Source: Marinobacter arenosus (GTDB taxonomy: Bacteria > Pseudomonadota > Gammaproteobacteria > Pseudomonadales > Oleiphilaceae). From it: a stretch of DNA of 64,000 nucleotides. A model generated the notes under the pieces. It ran no database searches. It was not told where the DNA came from and was given only the letters and a program-made list of their open reading frames with translations. Numbering within the stretch: the first letter of the stretch is position 1; each line of letters starts with the position of its first letter. Below are positions 8,820 through 18,419 of the stretch, piece after piece. The stretch is from the NCBI RefSeq assembly GCF_019264345.1, contig NZ_JAHVAO010000001.1, forward strand, positions 1,984,001-2,048,000, written 5' to 3'. The translations under genes and the position numbers were made by a program.

Positions 8820-9659
8820 ATGCTGAGAGCTTTACTACTGAGTTCCGTTGTTTTTCTGGCGGCTTGTTCGCCGCCAGAGGATCCTCCCCCCGTGGTTCCG
8901 GAGACCGAATTTTCCGAACCCGCCGTTTTTCCCGAAAGCGCCGAACGGGAACAGTGGCGCACAATTACCATTGCCGCCGACCCCTGGTGCCCGCACAACT
9001 GCGAGGCGGGGTCCGAGCAGGAAGGCTACATGATCGAGATTGCCCGGGAGGCCTTCGCTCCGGCGCGACTTGAGATCAGGTACGTCAACATGAGCTGGGC
9101 CCGGGCACTGGCCCAGGCGGAGGCCGGGTACGTTGATGCGGTCGTCGGGGCGTACATCGGTGACGCGCCGAATTTCGTGTTCCCGGATGAGGCCATTGGC
9201 GAAGCCAGAACGGTGCTGTTCGCCCATGCCCACAGTGACTGGACCTACCGGGATATCGATTCCCTGAAACAGCTCAAACTGATCGCCATCAATGGGTATT
9301 CCTACTCCCCCGATCTCGACGCCTACATCGAGAGGCACAAGGACGACCCCGAACGGGTGTGGATCATTTCCGGCCCGTCGCCCCTCAACCGGGCCATTGA
9401 ACTGCTGGAGCAGGAACGAACCGATGTGCTGCCGGAAGACCTCCGGGTGATGCAATGGACCCTCGCACACATGGACAGCCCCCCCACCCTGCGTCAGGTC
9501 GGTCAGCTGGAGAAAATGCCAGCCTACATTGCGTTTTCCCCGGCCAACCCCGATTCCCCGGATCTGGCCGCGATGTTAACCGAGGGAGTCCGCAACCTCA
9601 GGAACACCGGGCGCCTGCAGGAGATCCTCTCCCGCTATGGATTGTCATGGCCGGACTGA
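8820..9659 (+). CDS. Periplasmic solute-binding lipoprotein (SBP_bac_3-like)
   Basis: A 279-residue protein with a lipoprotein signal peptide (lipobox LAAC, Cys16) followed by a Pro/Glu-rich linker and a family-3 solute-binding fold: ITIAADPW, GYMIEIAREAF, YVNMSWARALAQAEAGYVDAVVG and the terminal NTGRLQEILSRYGL. Two Cys in WCPHNC may form a disulfide. No permease or ATPase genes accompany it other than the complete betaine system upstream, so it may act as a sensor or orphan binding protein. Its last 25 bases overlap the convergent META lipoprotein gene. Confidence 0.75.
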   Translation: MLRALLLSSVVFLAACSPPEDPPPVVPETEFSEPAVFPESAEREQWRTITIAADPWCPHNCEAGSEQEGYMIEIAREAFAPARLEIRYVNMSWARALAQAEAGYVDAVVGAYIGDAPNFVFPDEAIGEARTVLFAHAHSDWTYRDIDSLKQLKLIAINGYSYSPDLDAYIERHKDDPERVWIISGPSPLNRAIELLEQERTDVLPEDLRVMQWTLAHMDSPPTLRQVGQLEKMPAYIAFSPANPDSPDLAAMLTEGVRNLRNTGRLQEILSRYGLSWPD

Positions 9660-10609
9660 AAGGCCTTGATCGTTTCGCCCTCGGGCGTCGATAACCACAG
9701 CTCGCCGTGCTGCCCGATCCGCGCCCTGGACACCCGGCCCATCACGTCAAGAAAACGGTCTTCCTGACTCATCAAGGCCGGCGCACAGGCCATGCGTGTG
9801 GTCGCCAGCTGGCTGAATCTGAGGCCGCCCTCGCCGTTGAACTCGTACCGGCCGGTAAAGCGATTGCAGGACGCCAAACCGGACACCCGGTTGTCCTGCT
9901 GAAACCGGATGGACATGCGTGAACGGTCAATGATGCCTCGCTCAGCCAGGTCATCGACCACCCATTCCGCCCCCTGGAACAGGCGCAGCGGGTCGCCGCC
10001 ACAGCCCTCGAAGACGTCGCCGTTGATCCTCAACCGGGCCTGATTGGGAAACTGGACGCCCGACATCGTGTCCTCGCACAACTGCGTGGCCACCGTCAGG
10101 GTGGCCCGTATACCGTCGTCTTCACCGACAAACTCCCGGCCGTGGCGGTCCGCAGTCTTCTGCTCAACCATCACACTCAACGTGGCATCCTGTTCATAGG
10201 GACGCGTCACTTCCAGCATGCCGGCATGCACCTCGGCCCGCCAGAAGGGCTCGTTACCCCGGGCGACGAAGGGCATCTCCAGCGCGCCCGGCCGCAGGCA
10301 TTCGGGGTATTGCTGGCCACCAATGGTGAGCATGGCCCGTTCGCCCTTGCTCCAGAACCGGGTGCGGTCGTCCCCGGGCGCGACATACAAGGCTCCGGAG
10401 GCAGACGCCGCCGGCTTCAGCAGCAGACGTTTATCCAGATAGTCCACACTCAGCAGCCGGCTGTCGGGGTTGGTCGCCACCTGAATATCGAGCTGGCCAC
10501 AGGCGTAAGAGCCGACCATCGGGCTGTCAGACTCGGACGTCGTCGCGCAGGCAGATAAGCTGAGGCCAGCTACCGCAAGGGGCAGGGCCAGAATTCGGGA
10601 GGGGAACAT
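9635..10609 (-). CDS. META-domain lipoprotein with COG3650-like N-terminal region
   Basis: A 324-residue lipoprotein: signal peptide with lipobox LSAC (Cys21), an N-terminal MliC-like region (SYACGQLDIQVATN and the FWSKGERAMLTIGG segment), a central COG3650-like part (VARGNEPFWRAEV), and a C-terminal META domain (GLASCNRFTGRYEF, LATTRMACAP). META/MliC proteins are envelope proteins linked to lysozyme inhibition or stress, but function of this three-part form is not known. The start MFPSRILALP was chosen since it begins the signal peptide; the longer frame adds 26 unsupported residues. Confidence 0.75.
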   Translation of the reverse strand: MFPSRILALPLAVAGLSLSACATTSESDSPMVGSYACGQLDIQVATNPDSRLLSVDYLDKRLLLKPAASASGALYVAPGDDRTRFWSKGERAMLTIGGQQYPECLRPGALEMPFVARGNEPFWRAEVHAGMLEVTRPYEQDATLSVMVEQKTADRHGREFVGEDDGIRATLTVATQLCEDTMSGVQFPNQARLRINGDVFEGCGGDPLRLFQGAEWVVDDLAERGIIDRSRMSIRFQQDNRVSGLASCNRFTGRYEFNGEGGLRFSQLATTRMACAPALMSQEDRFLDVMGRVSRARIGQHGELWLSTPEGETIKAFQSGHDNP

Positions 10610-10759
10610 GGTCGGTTTCCTTGGTTGTTTGGACCTCGGGCGACAGTGTAAAACCCAGGCTTCCATTAGGCCATCGATCAGAGGCAATGACCATCGCCGT
10701 CAGGCTTCTTATCCGGTCGCTTCCTGATTATGCTAGGGACTCAGACAAGGAGATAGACC

Positions 10760-11509
10760 ATGGCTCTCAAGCTCTACCAGTTCGCCATTTCGCACTACTG
10801 CGAAAAAATTCGCTGGGCGCTGGATTACAAAGGCCTCAATTACGAGACCGTCACCCTGCTGCCCGGCCAGCACATAAAAACCATCCGGCAGCTGACGGGC
10901 GGCAAGGATACCTCGGTGCCGGTGCTGGATCACGACGGCCACATCGTCCAGGACTCCGCCCAGATCATCGACTACCTGGACCACACGTTCCCCGACCGGC
11001 CCCTGACGCCGGCCGATCCAGAGGTCCGCGAACAGGCCCTGGCCTGGGAAAAGCGGCTGGACGAGGAAGCCGGCCCCGCGGTTCGCTGCTATTCCTACCA
11101 CCATTTCCTGCAACGGCCGAAAGTGGTCGTTCCCATGCTCGCCGCCGGCACGCCCTTCTACAACCGCTTCCTGCTCAGCCTGACCTTCAGCCGGGTCGAC
11201 GAGATCATGCGCAAGTGGATGAAGATAAACGAAAAAACTTCAGAGCAGTCGCGCCTGGTGATGGAATCACTGCTGAACGACCTGGCAGAGGCCTACGCCG
11301 CACGCCCCTACCTTGCCGGCGACACGTTCTCCCGCGCCGACCTGACCGCGGCCGCAATCTTTGCGCCCATGTTCCAGCCGGCAGAATACCCGGTGCCCTG
11401 GCCCAAGTCCGGCAAGATCCCTCGGGACATCAAGGCCTGGCTGGAACAATGGCAGCCCCAGATTGAGGTCCTGTCCAAGATGTATGACAGCCATCGTAAG
11501 CCCGGCTGA
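10760..11509 (+). CDS. Glutathione S-transferase with N-terminal Cys motif
   Basis: A 249-residue GST-family protein. The N-terminal thioredoxin fold starts MALKLYQFAISHYCEKIRW in which Cys14 takes the place of the usual Ser/Tyr, as in omega/GDAP-like classes that do thiol transfer or reduction. TSVPVLDHDGH gives the cis-Pro loop and QDSAQIIDYLD the glutathione motif; FSRADLTAAAIFAP is the C-terminal capping box. AAGGAGAT precedes the start. It is the third GST in this accessory block and stands alone as a transcription unit. Confidence 0.85.
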   Translation: MALKLYQFAISHYCEKIRWALDYKGLNYETVTLLPGQHIKTIRQLTGGKDTSVPVLDHDGHIVQDSAQIIDYLDHTFPDRPLTPADPEVREQALAWEKRLDEEAGPAVRCYSYHHFLQRPKVVVPMLAAGTPFYNRFLLSLTFSRVDEIMRKWMKINEKTSEQSRLVMESLLNDLAEAYAARPYLAGDTFSRADLTAAAIFAPMFQPAEYPVPWPKSGKIPRDIKAWLEQWQPQIEVLSKMYDSHRKPG

Positions 11510-11620
11510 CCGTCACCGGTGTCGTAAATCGCCAGCGCTTGTGTCGGAAAGTGACAACGGCCCTGACCGGCATCCGTGCCAGAATGGGCCCTGAACAATA
11601 ACAACGCTGGCAGATTTGCT

Positions 11621-12580
11621 ATGGCTTTGACGGATATGTTGCTCGCGGTCCTCGACGACAGCGGGCTCCGGTCGCTCTGGGATGCCGTGTCGCCCTGGCT
11701 GGCCCTGGACGAACGGCAGCTGATCTTTGTGGTGGCAACCCCGGTGTTCATCGCGGTCGCGGTTTGGGAGTACCTGAAAATTCGACATAACCCGGCGTTG
11801 ATGGACGCCCGGGAAGCGGTGCGGAACTTTGCGCTGGGCGCGGGCTACCAGACCACCGAGCTGCTGTTCGCCGGCATGATCGCGTTTCCGGTCTATGCCC
11901 TGTGTTACCACTACCGGATCTTCGATCTGGAGCTGAACTGGCTGACCGGTTTCCTCACCTTTCTGGGCGTCGATTTCTGCTTCTACTGGATGCACCGGGC
12001 CAGCCACCGCATGCGCTGGTTCTGGGCTGCCCACGTCGTCCACCACTCCTCGGAGCGCATGAATTTTTCCACCGCCATGCGCCAGAATGCCACCAACATT
12101 TTCAACGGCATGTGGGTGTTTTACCTGCCCATGGCCCTGCTGGGGTTCAATCCGGTGTGGATTGGCATCGCCTACGCCCTGTCCCTGGTCTACCAGTTTT
12201 TCATCCATACCACCCTGGTCGGCCGCCTACCCGGATGGGTCGAAGGGATCTTCAATACCCCCAGCCATCACCGTGTCCACCACGGTCGCAACCCGGGCTA
12301 CATCGACCGCAACTACGGTGGCACCCTGATCATCTGGGATCGTCTGTTCGGCTCCTTTGTGGACGAGGACGCCAAGGACCCGCCGGACTACGGCATCACC
12401 CGTCCGGTACCGTCCAACAACCTGATTGTGCTCTGGACCCACGAATACGTGGACCTGTTCCGCGACATGGCCCGCCCGGGCAGCTTATTGTCTCGACTCA
12501 AACACCTTTGGAACCCGCCGGAATGGGAACGTCCGGCCTCGTCAGACTCAGGCCCCCCCCCATGCAAGAACACCCGTTAA
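11621..12580 (+). CDS. Sterol desaturase/fatty acid hydroxylase family diiron protein
   Basis: A 319-residue integral membrane oxygenase of the fatty acid hydroxylase superfamily. The eight-His diiron signature is complete: HRASH (125-129), HVVHH (138-142) and HHRVHH (216-221), with additional His near residue 196. Hydrophobic spans lie around 33-50, 78-97, 108-122 and 160-200. The later start MALTDML was chosen; a longer frame begins 45 bases earlier. The family hydroxylates or desaturates lipids such as alkylglycerols and carotenoids; the substrate here is unknown. Its 3' end overlaps the next gene, a lipase, by 19 bases, supporting a joint role in lipid metabolism. Confidence 0.85.
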   Translation: MALTDMLLAVLDDSGLRSLWDAVSPWLALDERQLIFVVATPVFIAVAVWEYLKIRHNPALMDAREAVRNFALGAGYQTTELLFAGMIAFPVYALCYHYRIFDLELNWLTGFLTFLGVDFCFYWMHRASHRMRWFWAAHVVHHSSERMNFSTAMRQNATNIFNGMWVFYLPMALLGFNPVWIGIAYALSLVYQFFIHTTLVGRLPGWVEGIFNTPSHHRVHHGRNPGYIDRNYGGTLIIWDRLFGSFVDEDAKDPPDYGITRPVPSNNLIVLWTHEYVDLFRDMARPGSLLSRLKHLWNPPEWERPASSDSGPPPCKNTR

Positions 12581-13515
12581 CACTGAGCAGTCGGGATGAT
12601 CATCGAATAACCGGCACCGTTTTCCGGCCGGAGCATCCAACCGCGGTCCTGGTCATCGCCCACGGCATGGCCGAACATGCCGGCCGTTACCGCGAACTTG
12701 CCCGTTGGCTGGCGTCCCGCCAAATCGGGGTGATCACCTACGATCACCGGGGCCACGGTCCGAGGTGTCCGGAATCCCGGCGCGGTCACTACAGCGACGA
12801 GGACGGCTGGGGCAAGGTCACCGACGACCTGTACCGGGTGTTGCAGCATTCCCGCGAACTCTTTCCCGGGCTCCCGCTCACGCTCCTGGGCCACAGCATG
12901 GGGTCGTTTATCGCCCAGAGCTGCGCACAACAGCACGGCGGTGCCGTGGACGCCCTGATCCTGAGCGCCACCAACCGTATCCACCGGCCACACCTGCTGA
13001 TCTCAGGGCTGCTGATCGCAGGCATCCGCAAACTCTATGGCACTCACCACCGCAGCCCCACCATCGCCAGGATGACCTTCGGCAAGTTCAACCGGCAGTT
13101 CCAGCCCAACCGCACGGCCAGTGACTGGCTCAGTCGGGACGCCGACCATGTCGATGCCTACGTCGCCGACCCCCTGTGCGGCTTCGACTGCACCGCAGGA
13201 CTGTGGTTCGACTTTATCCGGGGCATGCTGACGATATCCCCCTCAAGCTGGCGCAAAGACCTCCCGGTGCATCTCTTCGCCGGGACTGACGACCCGGTTG
13301 GCGAAATGGGCAAGGGCATCACCCGCCATTTTCAGGCCATCCGCAATGGCGGTATCGATCGGGTGACCCTGCGACTGTTTGATCGCGGACGTCACGAGAT
13401 GCTGAACGAAGTTAACAGGGAAGAGGTCCGCGACTACATACTGACCTTGTGTCGCCCACCGCCTGAACGGCATGATACGACATCAACCGGCGACGCTCAG
13501 CCGGAAGCCCTCTGA
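12562..13515 (+). CDS. Monoacylglycerol lipase-like alpha/beta hydrolase
   Basis: A 317-residue serine hydrolase of the monoacylglycerol lipase (hydrolase_4) group: oxyanion segment IAHGMAEHAGRYREL, YDHRGHG, nucleophile elbow GHSMG (Ser112), Asp in FAGTDDPVGE and His in DRGRHEML. No signal peptide is evident, so it probably acts on lysolipids or monoglycerides in the cytosol or at the membrane face. The ATG lies right after a run of nine C residues inside the end of the hydroxylase gene, in a different frame, so translation is likely coupled. The reading frame is open far upstream, but that part is out-of-frame shadow of the hydroxylase. Confidence 0.85.
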   Translation: MQEHPLTLSSRDDHRITGTVFRPEHPTAVLVIAHGMAEHAGRYRELARWLASRQIGVITYDHRGHGPRCPESRRGHYSDEDGWGKVTDDLYRVLQHSRELFPGLPLTLLGHSMGSFIAQSCAQQHGGAVDALILSATNRIHRPHLLISGLLIAGIRKLYGTHHRSPTIARMTFGKFNRQFQPNRTASDWLSRDADHVDAYVADPLCGFDCTAGLWFDFIRGMLTISPSSWRKDLPVHLFAGTDDPVGEMGKGITRHFQAIRNGGIDRVTLRLFDRGRHEMLNEVNREEVRDYILTLCRPPPERHDTTSTGDAQPEAL

Positions 13516-13543
13516 TTCATCTGCACAACCGGGGAGTTGGCGA

Positions 13544-14311
13544 TTGCCTGGCCAGAACCAACGATTGACCGTGATTGCAGGCCTCGCCCTGTGGCTGTGC
13601 CTCGTCGGCACAGCCTCGGCCGCGGACGTGCGCCTGGCCATCGCCGCCAACTTCACCGATACCGGCAATGAACTGATGGCGGCGTTCACCGAGGCCACTG
13701 GACTGGAGGCATCGGCCAGTTTCGGCTCCACGGGTAAACTGTATGCCCAGATCCTTCACGGAGCGCCGTTCGACGTCTTCCTGGCCGCCGATCGTCAGCG
13801 CCCGGAACGGCTTGAGAACGAAGGTCTCGGAGTCAAGGAAACCCGGTTTACCTATGCCCGGGGCCGGCTGGTACTGTGGAGCCCGACACCCGGAGTGCTT
13901 GACGCACCGGAGGCCTGGCTCGCCTCAGGTACGTTCGCCCGGCTGGCCATCGCCAACCCCAAAACCGCACCCTACGGGCTGGCCGCGCGGGAGGTGCTGT
14001 CCCGGCTCGGACTCTGGGAGTCGTTGCAGCAACGTCTGGTTCGCGGTGACTCCATTGCCCAGACCTTTCAGTTTGTCGCCACTGCCAACGCCCAGGCGGG
14101 CTTCGTCGCGCTCTCCCAGGTCCGCGCCTGGCACCAGAAGAATGGATCTCTGTGGCTGATCCCACCAGACCACTATTCCCCCATCAATCAACAGGCTATC
14201 CTTCTTACCCGGGGCGAGCAGAACGCCGCTGCACACCAGTGGCTCGACTTCCTGCACAGCGACACCGCCCGGAACATCATAGAACGCTATGGTTATGACA
14301 CCCCTAACTGA
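13544..14311 (+). CDS. modA: Molybdate ABC transporter, periplasmic binding protein
   Basis: A 255-residue molybdate/tungstate binding protein: Sec signal peptide, then [45 protein letters not shown] and the [11 protein letters not shown] segment that line the oxyanion pocket. I chose a TTG start because GGGGAG lies seven bases before it and it yields a compact signal peptide ([17 protein letters not shown] onward); the in-frame ATG at 13472 would add 24 residues, overlap the lipase gene and give an overlong N region. modB and modC follow. Confidence 0.9.
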   Translation: MPGQNQRLTVIAGLALWLCLVGTASAADVRLAIAANFTDTGNELMAAFTEATGLEASASFGSTGKLYAQILHGAPFDVFLAADRQRPERLENEGLGVKETRFTYARGRLVLWSPTPGVLDAPEAWLASGTFARLAIANPKTAPYGLAAREVLSRLGLWESLQQRLVRGDSIAQTFQFVATANAQAGFVALSQVRAWHQKNGSLWLIPPDHYSPINQQAILLTRGEQNAAAHQWLDFLHSDTARNIIERYGYDTPN

Positions 14312-14331
14312 GCAGTAACCCGGTCACCAAG

Positions 14332-15009
14332 ATGGACGCATACTGGGAGCCTGTATGGCTCACACTGAAACTGGCCAGCCTGACCACCGCGCTTCTCCTG
14401 GTGGCCGGCACGCCCGTCGCCTGGTGGCTGGCCCGAAGCCGTCACTGGTCGAGACAGCCGATTGCGGCCATTGTCGCCCTGCCCCTGGTGCTGCCACCCA
14501 CGGTGCTCGGGTTCTACCTGTTGATCCTGATGGGCCCGGAAGGCATCGTCGGCAAGCTGACGACGGAACTGGGACTGGACCTGTTGCCCTTCACCTTTGA
14601 AGGCCTGGTCATCGCGTCCATGATCTACTCGCTGCCCTTTACCGTGCAGCCGCTCCAGAACGCCTTTCAGTCGGTCAACCAGCAGTTACTGGATGTCGCC
14701 GGAACACTCCGGGCCTCTCCCATGGACCGTTTTTTCTCGGTGGCGCTCCCCCTGGCGAGGCCCGGGTTTCTGACCGCCGCGGTGCTCACGTTTGCCCACA
14801 CCATTGGCGAGTTCGGCGTGGTGCTGATGATTGGCGGCAACATTCCGGGCGAGACCAAGGTGCTCTCGGTCGCCATCTACGATCACGTTGAGGCGCTGGA
14901 ATACACCCAGGCCCACTGGCTGGCCGCAGGCATGGTGGCCTTCTCCTTCGTGGTTCTGGTGGCCCTGTATTCCCTCAACGGGCGACTGCAGCCGGGGATG
15001 GTGAAATGA
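14332..15009 (+). CDS. modB: Molybdate ABC transporter, permease
   Basis: A 225-residue inner-membrane subunit with about five membrane spans. Hallmarks are the periplasmic/membrane segment [15 protein letters not shown], and the ATPase-contacting EAA loop [20 protein letters not shown] followed by [28 protein letters not shown] is a strong ModB signature. It sits 20 bases after modA and overlaps modC by four bases (ATGA), so ModB and ModC synthesis is coupled. Confidence 0.95.
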   Translation: MDAYWEPVWLTLKLASLTTALLLVAGTPVAWWLARSRHWSRQPIAAIVALPLVLPPTVLGFYLLILMGPEGIVGKLTTELGLDLLPFTFEGLVIASMIYSLPFTVQPLQNAFQSVNQQLLDVAGTLRASPMDRFFSVALPLARPGFLTAAVLTFAHTIGEFGVVLMIGGNIPGETKVLSVAIYDHVEALEYTQAHWLAAGMVAFSFVVLVALYSLNGRLQPGMVK

Positions 15010-16088
15010 CTTCTGACGCCGGAATCCAGGTTCGTGTGCGGTGCCGGCTGGATGAATTTGAACTGGACGTTGACCTGGAGCTGCCCGGCACGGGCCTGAC
15101 CGCACTCTTTGGGCATTCGGGGTGCGGCAAGACCACGCTGCTGCGTTGCATCGCGGGGCTCCAGAGCGCCGAAGGCAGCGTGATCGTCAACGGGGATGCC
15201 TGGCAAAGCAAGACGGCTCTGCGCCCGGTTCACCAGCGTCCACTGGCCTACGTGTTCCAGGAAACGTCATTGTTTCCACACCTCAACGTGCGCCGCAACC
15301 TCAGCTATGGTTACCGACGAATTCCCGCGGCACGTCGACGCATCGGTTTCGACGACGCCGTGCAGTGGCTGGGCCTGTCGCACCTTCTGGATCGAATGCC
15401 GGCTGGCCTGTCCGGAGGCGAACGCCAGCGTGTCGCCATTGCCCGCGCGCTTCTGACCAGCCCGGAGCTGCTGCTGATGGACGAGCCCTTGTCCGCCCTG
15501 GACCGGACCAGCAAGCAGGAGATCATGCCCTACCTTGAAACCCTGAGGGACAAACTGGCCATCCCAATTCTCTATGTGTCCCATTCCACCGCGGAAGTGG
15601 CCCGACTGGCGGACCACATCGTGATGATGGACCGGGGCCGCATCCTCGCCGAGGGCCCCTTGCAGGAAACCCTGGCCCGAACCTCGCAGCCCTTTGGCCT
15701 GGAACAGGATGCCGGCGTGATCATTGATGCCCGCATTGGGGAGCGGGACGACCAGTGGCATTTGTGCCGCGCCGACTTCGCGGGCGGCCATCTTTGGCTC
15801 CGGGCCGAAGACAACCTGGCCATTGGCCGGGCCATTCGCCTTCAGATCCTGGCCCGGGATATCAGCCTGGCACTGGCTGAACAGACCGAGCAAAGCATTC
15901 AGAATCTGGTTCCGGCGGTCATTGACGAGGTTGCCTCGGAACTGAGCCCGGGCACCTCCATGGTTCGGCTCCTGGCAGGCCAAACCCCTTTCCTGGCCCG
16001 CCTGACCAGCCGGGCCGTGCATACCCTCCGGCTTGAGCCAGGCCAGAACGTCTGGATGCAGGTCAAATCCGTGGCCATTGTCGACTGA
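15006..16088 (+). CDS. modC: Molybdate ABC transporter, ATP-binding protein
   Basis: A 360-residue ATPase with Walker [10 protein letters not shown] (36-44), LSGGERQRV signature, [12 protein letters not shown]alker B and the [11 protein letters not shown] switch. The last ~130 residues form the TOBE/MOP regulatory region that binds oxyanion in ModC proteins (from about [15 protein letters not shown] to [12 protein letters not shown]). Molybdate supply supports nitrate reductase and other molybdoenzymes, none of which is encoded in this window. No ModE gene is present nearby. Confidence 0.95.
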   Translation: MTSDAGIQVRVRCRLDEFELDVDLELPGTGLTALFGHSGCGKTTLLRCIAGLQSAEGSVIVNGDAWQSKTALRPVHQRPLAYVFQETSLFPHLNVRRNLSYGYRRIPAARRRIGFDDAVQWLGLSHLLDRMPAGLSGGERQRVAIARALLTSPELLLMDEPLSALDRTSKQEIMPYLETLRDKLAIPILYVSHSTAEVARLADHIVMMDRGRILAEGPLQETLARTSQPFGLEQDAGVIIDARIGERDDQWHLCRADFAGGHLWLRAEDNLAIGRAIRLQILARDISLALAEQTEQSIQNLVPAVIDEVASELSPGTSMVRLLAGQTPFLARLTSRAVHTLRLEPGQNVWMQVKSVAIVD

Positions 16089-16186
16089 CGTTCCGGGCCG
16101 GTTTCTGGCCCGTTAGGCCACAGCCGTCGGACTTCCCAGCCGTTACGCTTCAACCGTCCGTTCAATTTCCGATGGGGAGCACCGCA

Positions 16187-17098
16187 ATGGCAGGCGTCAC
16201 ACACCGAGTGGCCAGCGGGGGCATCACGCTCCACGCTGTCACTGAAGGCAACCCCGCAGGCCCACCACTCGTTCTGGTTCATGGCTATCCGGACAACCAC
16301 AGAGTCTGGGACAAGGTCGTCGCGGCCCTGGCAGCCGATTATTTCCTGGTGCGCTACGACGTTCGCGGAGCCGGCCAGTCCGACAAGCCCGCACGCACTC
16401 GGGATTATCGCCTGTCCTGCCTGGCGGACGACCTCCGGGCGGTGGTGGATCAGCTGCTGCCAGACCGGCCCTTTCATCTGGTCGCCCATGACTGGGGCTC
16501 GATCCAGAGCTGGGAATCGGTCACCACCGCTCCGCTGGCGGGCCGGATACTCTCCTACACCTCCATTTCCGGGCCCTGTCTGGACCATGTCGGCTTCTGG
16601 CTGAGACGCCAGTGGCGCGATGTATCAGGGGGCGGTGCGGGAAAGCTCCTTCGACAGCTGGCAAGCTCCTGGTATGTGTTTTTGTTTCAGGTGCCACTCC
16701 TGCCGGAGCTGATCTGGCAGTCTGGCCTGGACAGGATCTGGCCGGCACTGCTGCAACGTCGAGAGGGCGTCACCGACGCCCGCCGGACCCCCTTCCAGAA
16801 AGCGGACGGTCGCTTTGGGGTCAAACTGTACCGGGCCAACTTCCTGCCCCGGCTGCGCCGACCCGCGGAGCGCCACGCCACCTGTCCGGTTCAGCTCCTC
16901 ATTCCGGGCCGCGACAATTATGTGGGCAGCGAGCTCTTCGAGCACCTGGCGCACTGGACGGGCAAGCTGACTCGCAAGGAACTGGACGCGCCACACTGGG
17001 CGCCGTTGACAGATGCGGGATTGATCGCAGAAGCGGTGCGGGAGTTTGTCAGCGCCCAGACGGGGAGACGGGCGCTGGCCGATCAGCGGGTTCCGTAA
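16187..17098 (+). CDS. Epoxide hydrolase/haloalkane dehalogenase-like alpha/beta hydrolase
   Basis: A 303-residue alpha/beta hydrolase whose nucleophile position is Asp, not Ser: LVAHDWGS (Asp102), as in epoxide hydrolases and dehalogenases. The oxyanion loop is [10 protein letters not shown] and the strand [12 protein letters not shown] is typical. The later ATG was chosen because GGGGAG precedes it. A His in DAPHWAPL near the C terminus would be the general base. Some relatives are fused to short-chain dehydrogenases; this one is not. The last 16 bases overlap the convergent crp gene. Confidence 0.8.
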   Translation: MAGVTHRVASGGITLHAVTEGNPAGPPLVLVHGYPDNHRVWDKVVAALAADYFLVRYDVRGAGQSDKPARTRDYRLSCLADDLRAVVDQLLPDRPFHLVAHDWGSIQSWESVTTAPLAGRILSYTSISGPCLDHVGFWLRRQWRDVSGGGAGKLLRQLASSWYVFLFQVPLLPELIWQSGLDRIWPALLQRREGVTDARRTPFQKADGRFGVKLYRANFLPRLRRPAERHATCPVQLLIPGRDNYVGSELFEHLAHWTGKLTRKELDAPHWAPLTDAGLIAEAVREFVSAQTGRRALADQRVP

Positions 17099-17724
17099 AC
17101 CACCATGGTTTTACCCTTGACCCGCACCAGGCCCTGGTCTTCCAGGGTCTTCAGGACCCGGCCCACCATTTCCCGGGAACACCCCACGATGCGGCCGATC
17201 TCCTGACGGGTGATCTTGATCTGCATGCCGTCCGGATGGGTCATGGCGTCCGGTTCCTTGCACAGATCCAGCAGCGTGCGCGCCACCCGACCGGTGACAT
17301 CCAGGAACGCCAGATCCCCGACTTTGCGGGTGGTCTGACGCAGGCGGGACGCCATCTGTTCGCCAATGAAGTAAAGCACCCGGGGATCCTGCTGGGCGAT
17401 TTCCCGGAACTTGGTGTAGGAGATCTCGGCCACTTCGCACTCGGTCTTGGCCTTTACCCAGGCACTGCGCGAATCCATGTTGTCGAACAGCCCCATCTCG
17501 CCAAAAAAGTCACCGGCATTGAGGTAGGCCATGATCATTTCCCGGCCATCGTCGTCCTCGATGATGACGGTCACCGAACCTTTGACGATGTAGAACAGGG
17601 AGTCGCTCTTGTCACCGGCATAGATTATCGTGCTCTTGGCTGGGTAACGGCGGCGGTGGCACTGCGAAAGGAAATAGTCGAGATGCTTCGTTTTCTGCTC
17701 AACCGGCTTGACGATAGTGGCCAT
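17083..17724 (-). CDS. crp: cAMP-activated global regulator CRP/Vfr
   Basis: A 213-residue CRP-family transcription factor, close to E. coli CRP and P. aeruginosa Vfr. The N-terminal cAMP domain contains [11 protein letters not shown], the [11 protein letters not shown] phosphate-binding cassette and the long dimerisation helix; the C-terminal winged helix includes [25 protein letters not shown] (in two adjoining parts), nearly identical to the CRP recognition helix, and ends KTMVVYGTR. It controls catabolic and virulence-type genes through TGTGA-type sites. It is divergent from osmC, an arrangement shared with E. coli and Pseudomonas. Confidence 0.95.
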   Translation of the reverse strand: MATIVKPVEQKTKHLDYFLSQCHRRRYPAKSTIIYAGDKSDSLFYIVKGSVTVIIEDDDGREMIMAYLNAGDFFGEMGLFDNMDSRSAWVKAKTECEVAEISYTKFREIAQQDPRVLYFIGEQMASRLRQTTRKVGDLAFLDVTGRVARTLLDLCKEPDAMTHPDGMQIKITRQEIGRIVGCSREMVGRVLKTLEDQGLVRVKGKTMVVYGTR

Positions 17725-17996
17725 AATGCGAGTCGTGCCTCCTCAAATACTGGCGGGTCCCGATGTTTGTTATGCACCCGGCTTTCCCTGCGGGTTCGGT
17801 CATTTTTCTACAAAAACTGCGCAACTTATAACAAGAAGGCCTGATTTGGGCAACCGGAAAGCTTATACAAGTTGTATCCGACGAGCTTTCCCCGGCTGTT
17901 CGAAACAGGTGTCTGTGCTAGCATTCCGCCAACAATGCCAACTTTGCCTGCCGGCCCGACCGGCGCGCTAGCCTACTGGAACGGAGTGTAGCCTCA

Positions 17997-18419
17997 ATGA
18001 AAGCAACCGTTGACTGGACCGGGAATGCCAGCTTCAAAGTCACCAGTGGCACGGGCCACAGTGTTCAGCTGGACGGCCCACCCGACCACGGCGGTGAAAA
18101 CCTCGGCCCGCGTCCGATGGAAATGCTGCTAATGGGCCTCGGTGGGTGCTCTTCGTTTGACGTCATGAGCATTCTGATGAAGAGCCGTCAGGACGTTACC
18201 GCGTGCCACGCCGAGCTCGACGCGGAGCGTGCGGATGCTGTGCCCGCGGTGTTCACAAAGATCCACCTGCACTTCGTCGTCACCGGTCACCAGCTCAAGG
18301 AAAACCTGGTGAAGCGGGCGGTGAGCCTGTCCGCGGAAAAGTACTGTTCGGCGTCTATCATGTTGGAACAGGCCGGGGTTGAAATCACCCACAGCCATGA
18401 AATCCGCGAGGCCGACTGA
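17997..18419 (+). CDS. OsmC/Ohr family redox protein (YhfA type)
   Basis: A 140-residue OsmC-family protein. The two redox Cys are Cys51 in GGCSSFDV and Cys117 in EKYCSAS, as in peroxide- and hydroperoxide-reducing members. The GPRPMEMLLMGLGGC segment is characteristic of the YhfA branch. It is divergent from crp across a 272-base region that holds both promoters; the same crp/yhfA pairing is seen in E. coli. Physiological substrate of YhfA-type proteins is not settled. Confidence 0.85.
   Translation: MKATVDWTGNASFKVTSGTGHSVQLDGPPDHGGENLGPRPMEMLLMGLGGCSSFDVMSILMKSRQDVTACHAELDAERADAVPAVFTKIHLHFVVTGHQLKENLVKRAVSLSAEKYCSASIMLEQAGVEITHSHEIREAD

Noticed and set aside
11902..12561. Upstream extension of the lipase reading frame through the hydroxylase gene
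   Set aside because: The translated sequence is Pro, Arg and His rich with no domain, and the hydroxylase in the other frame has a perfect eight-His signature, so only the part after 12562 is coding.
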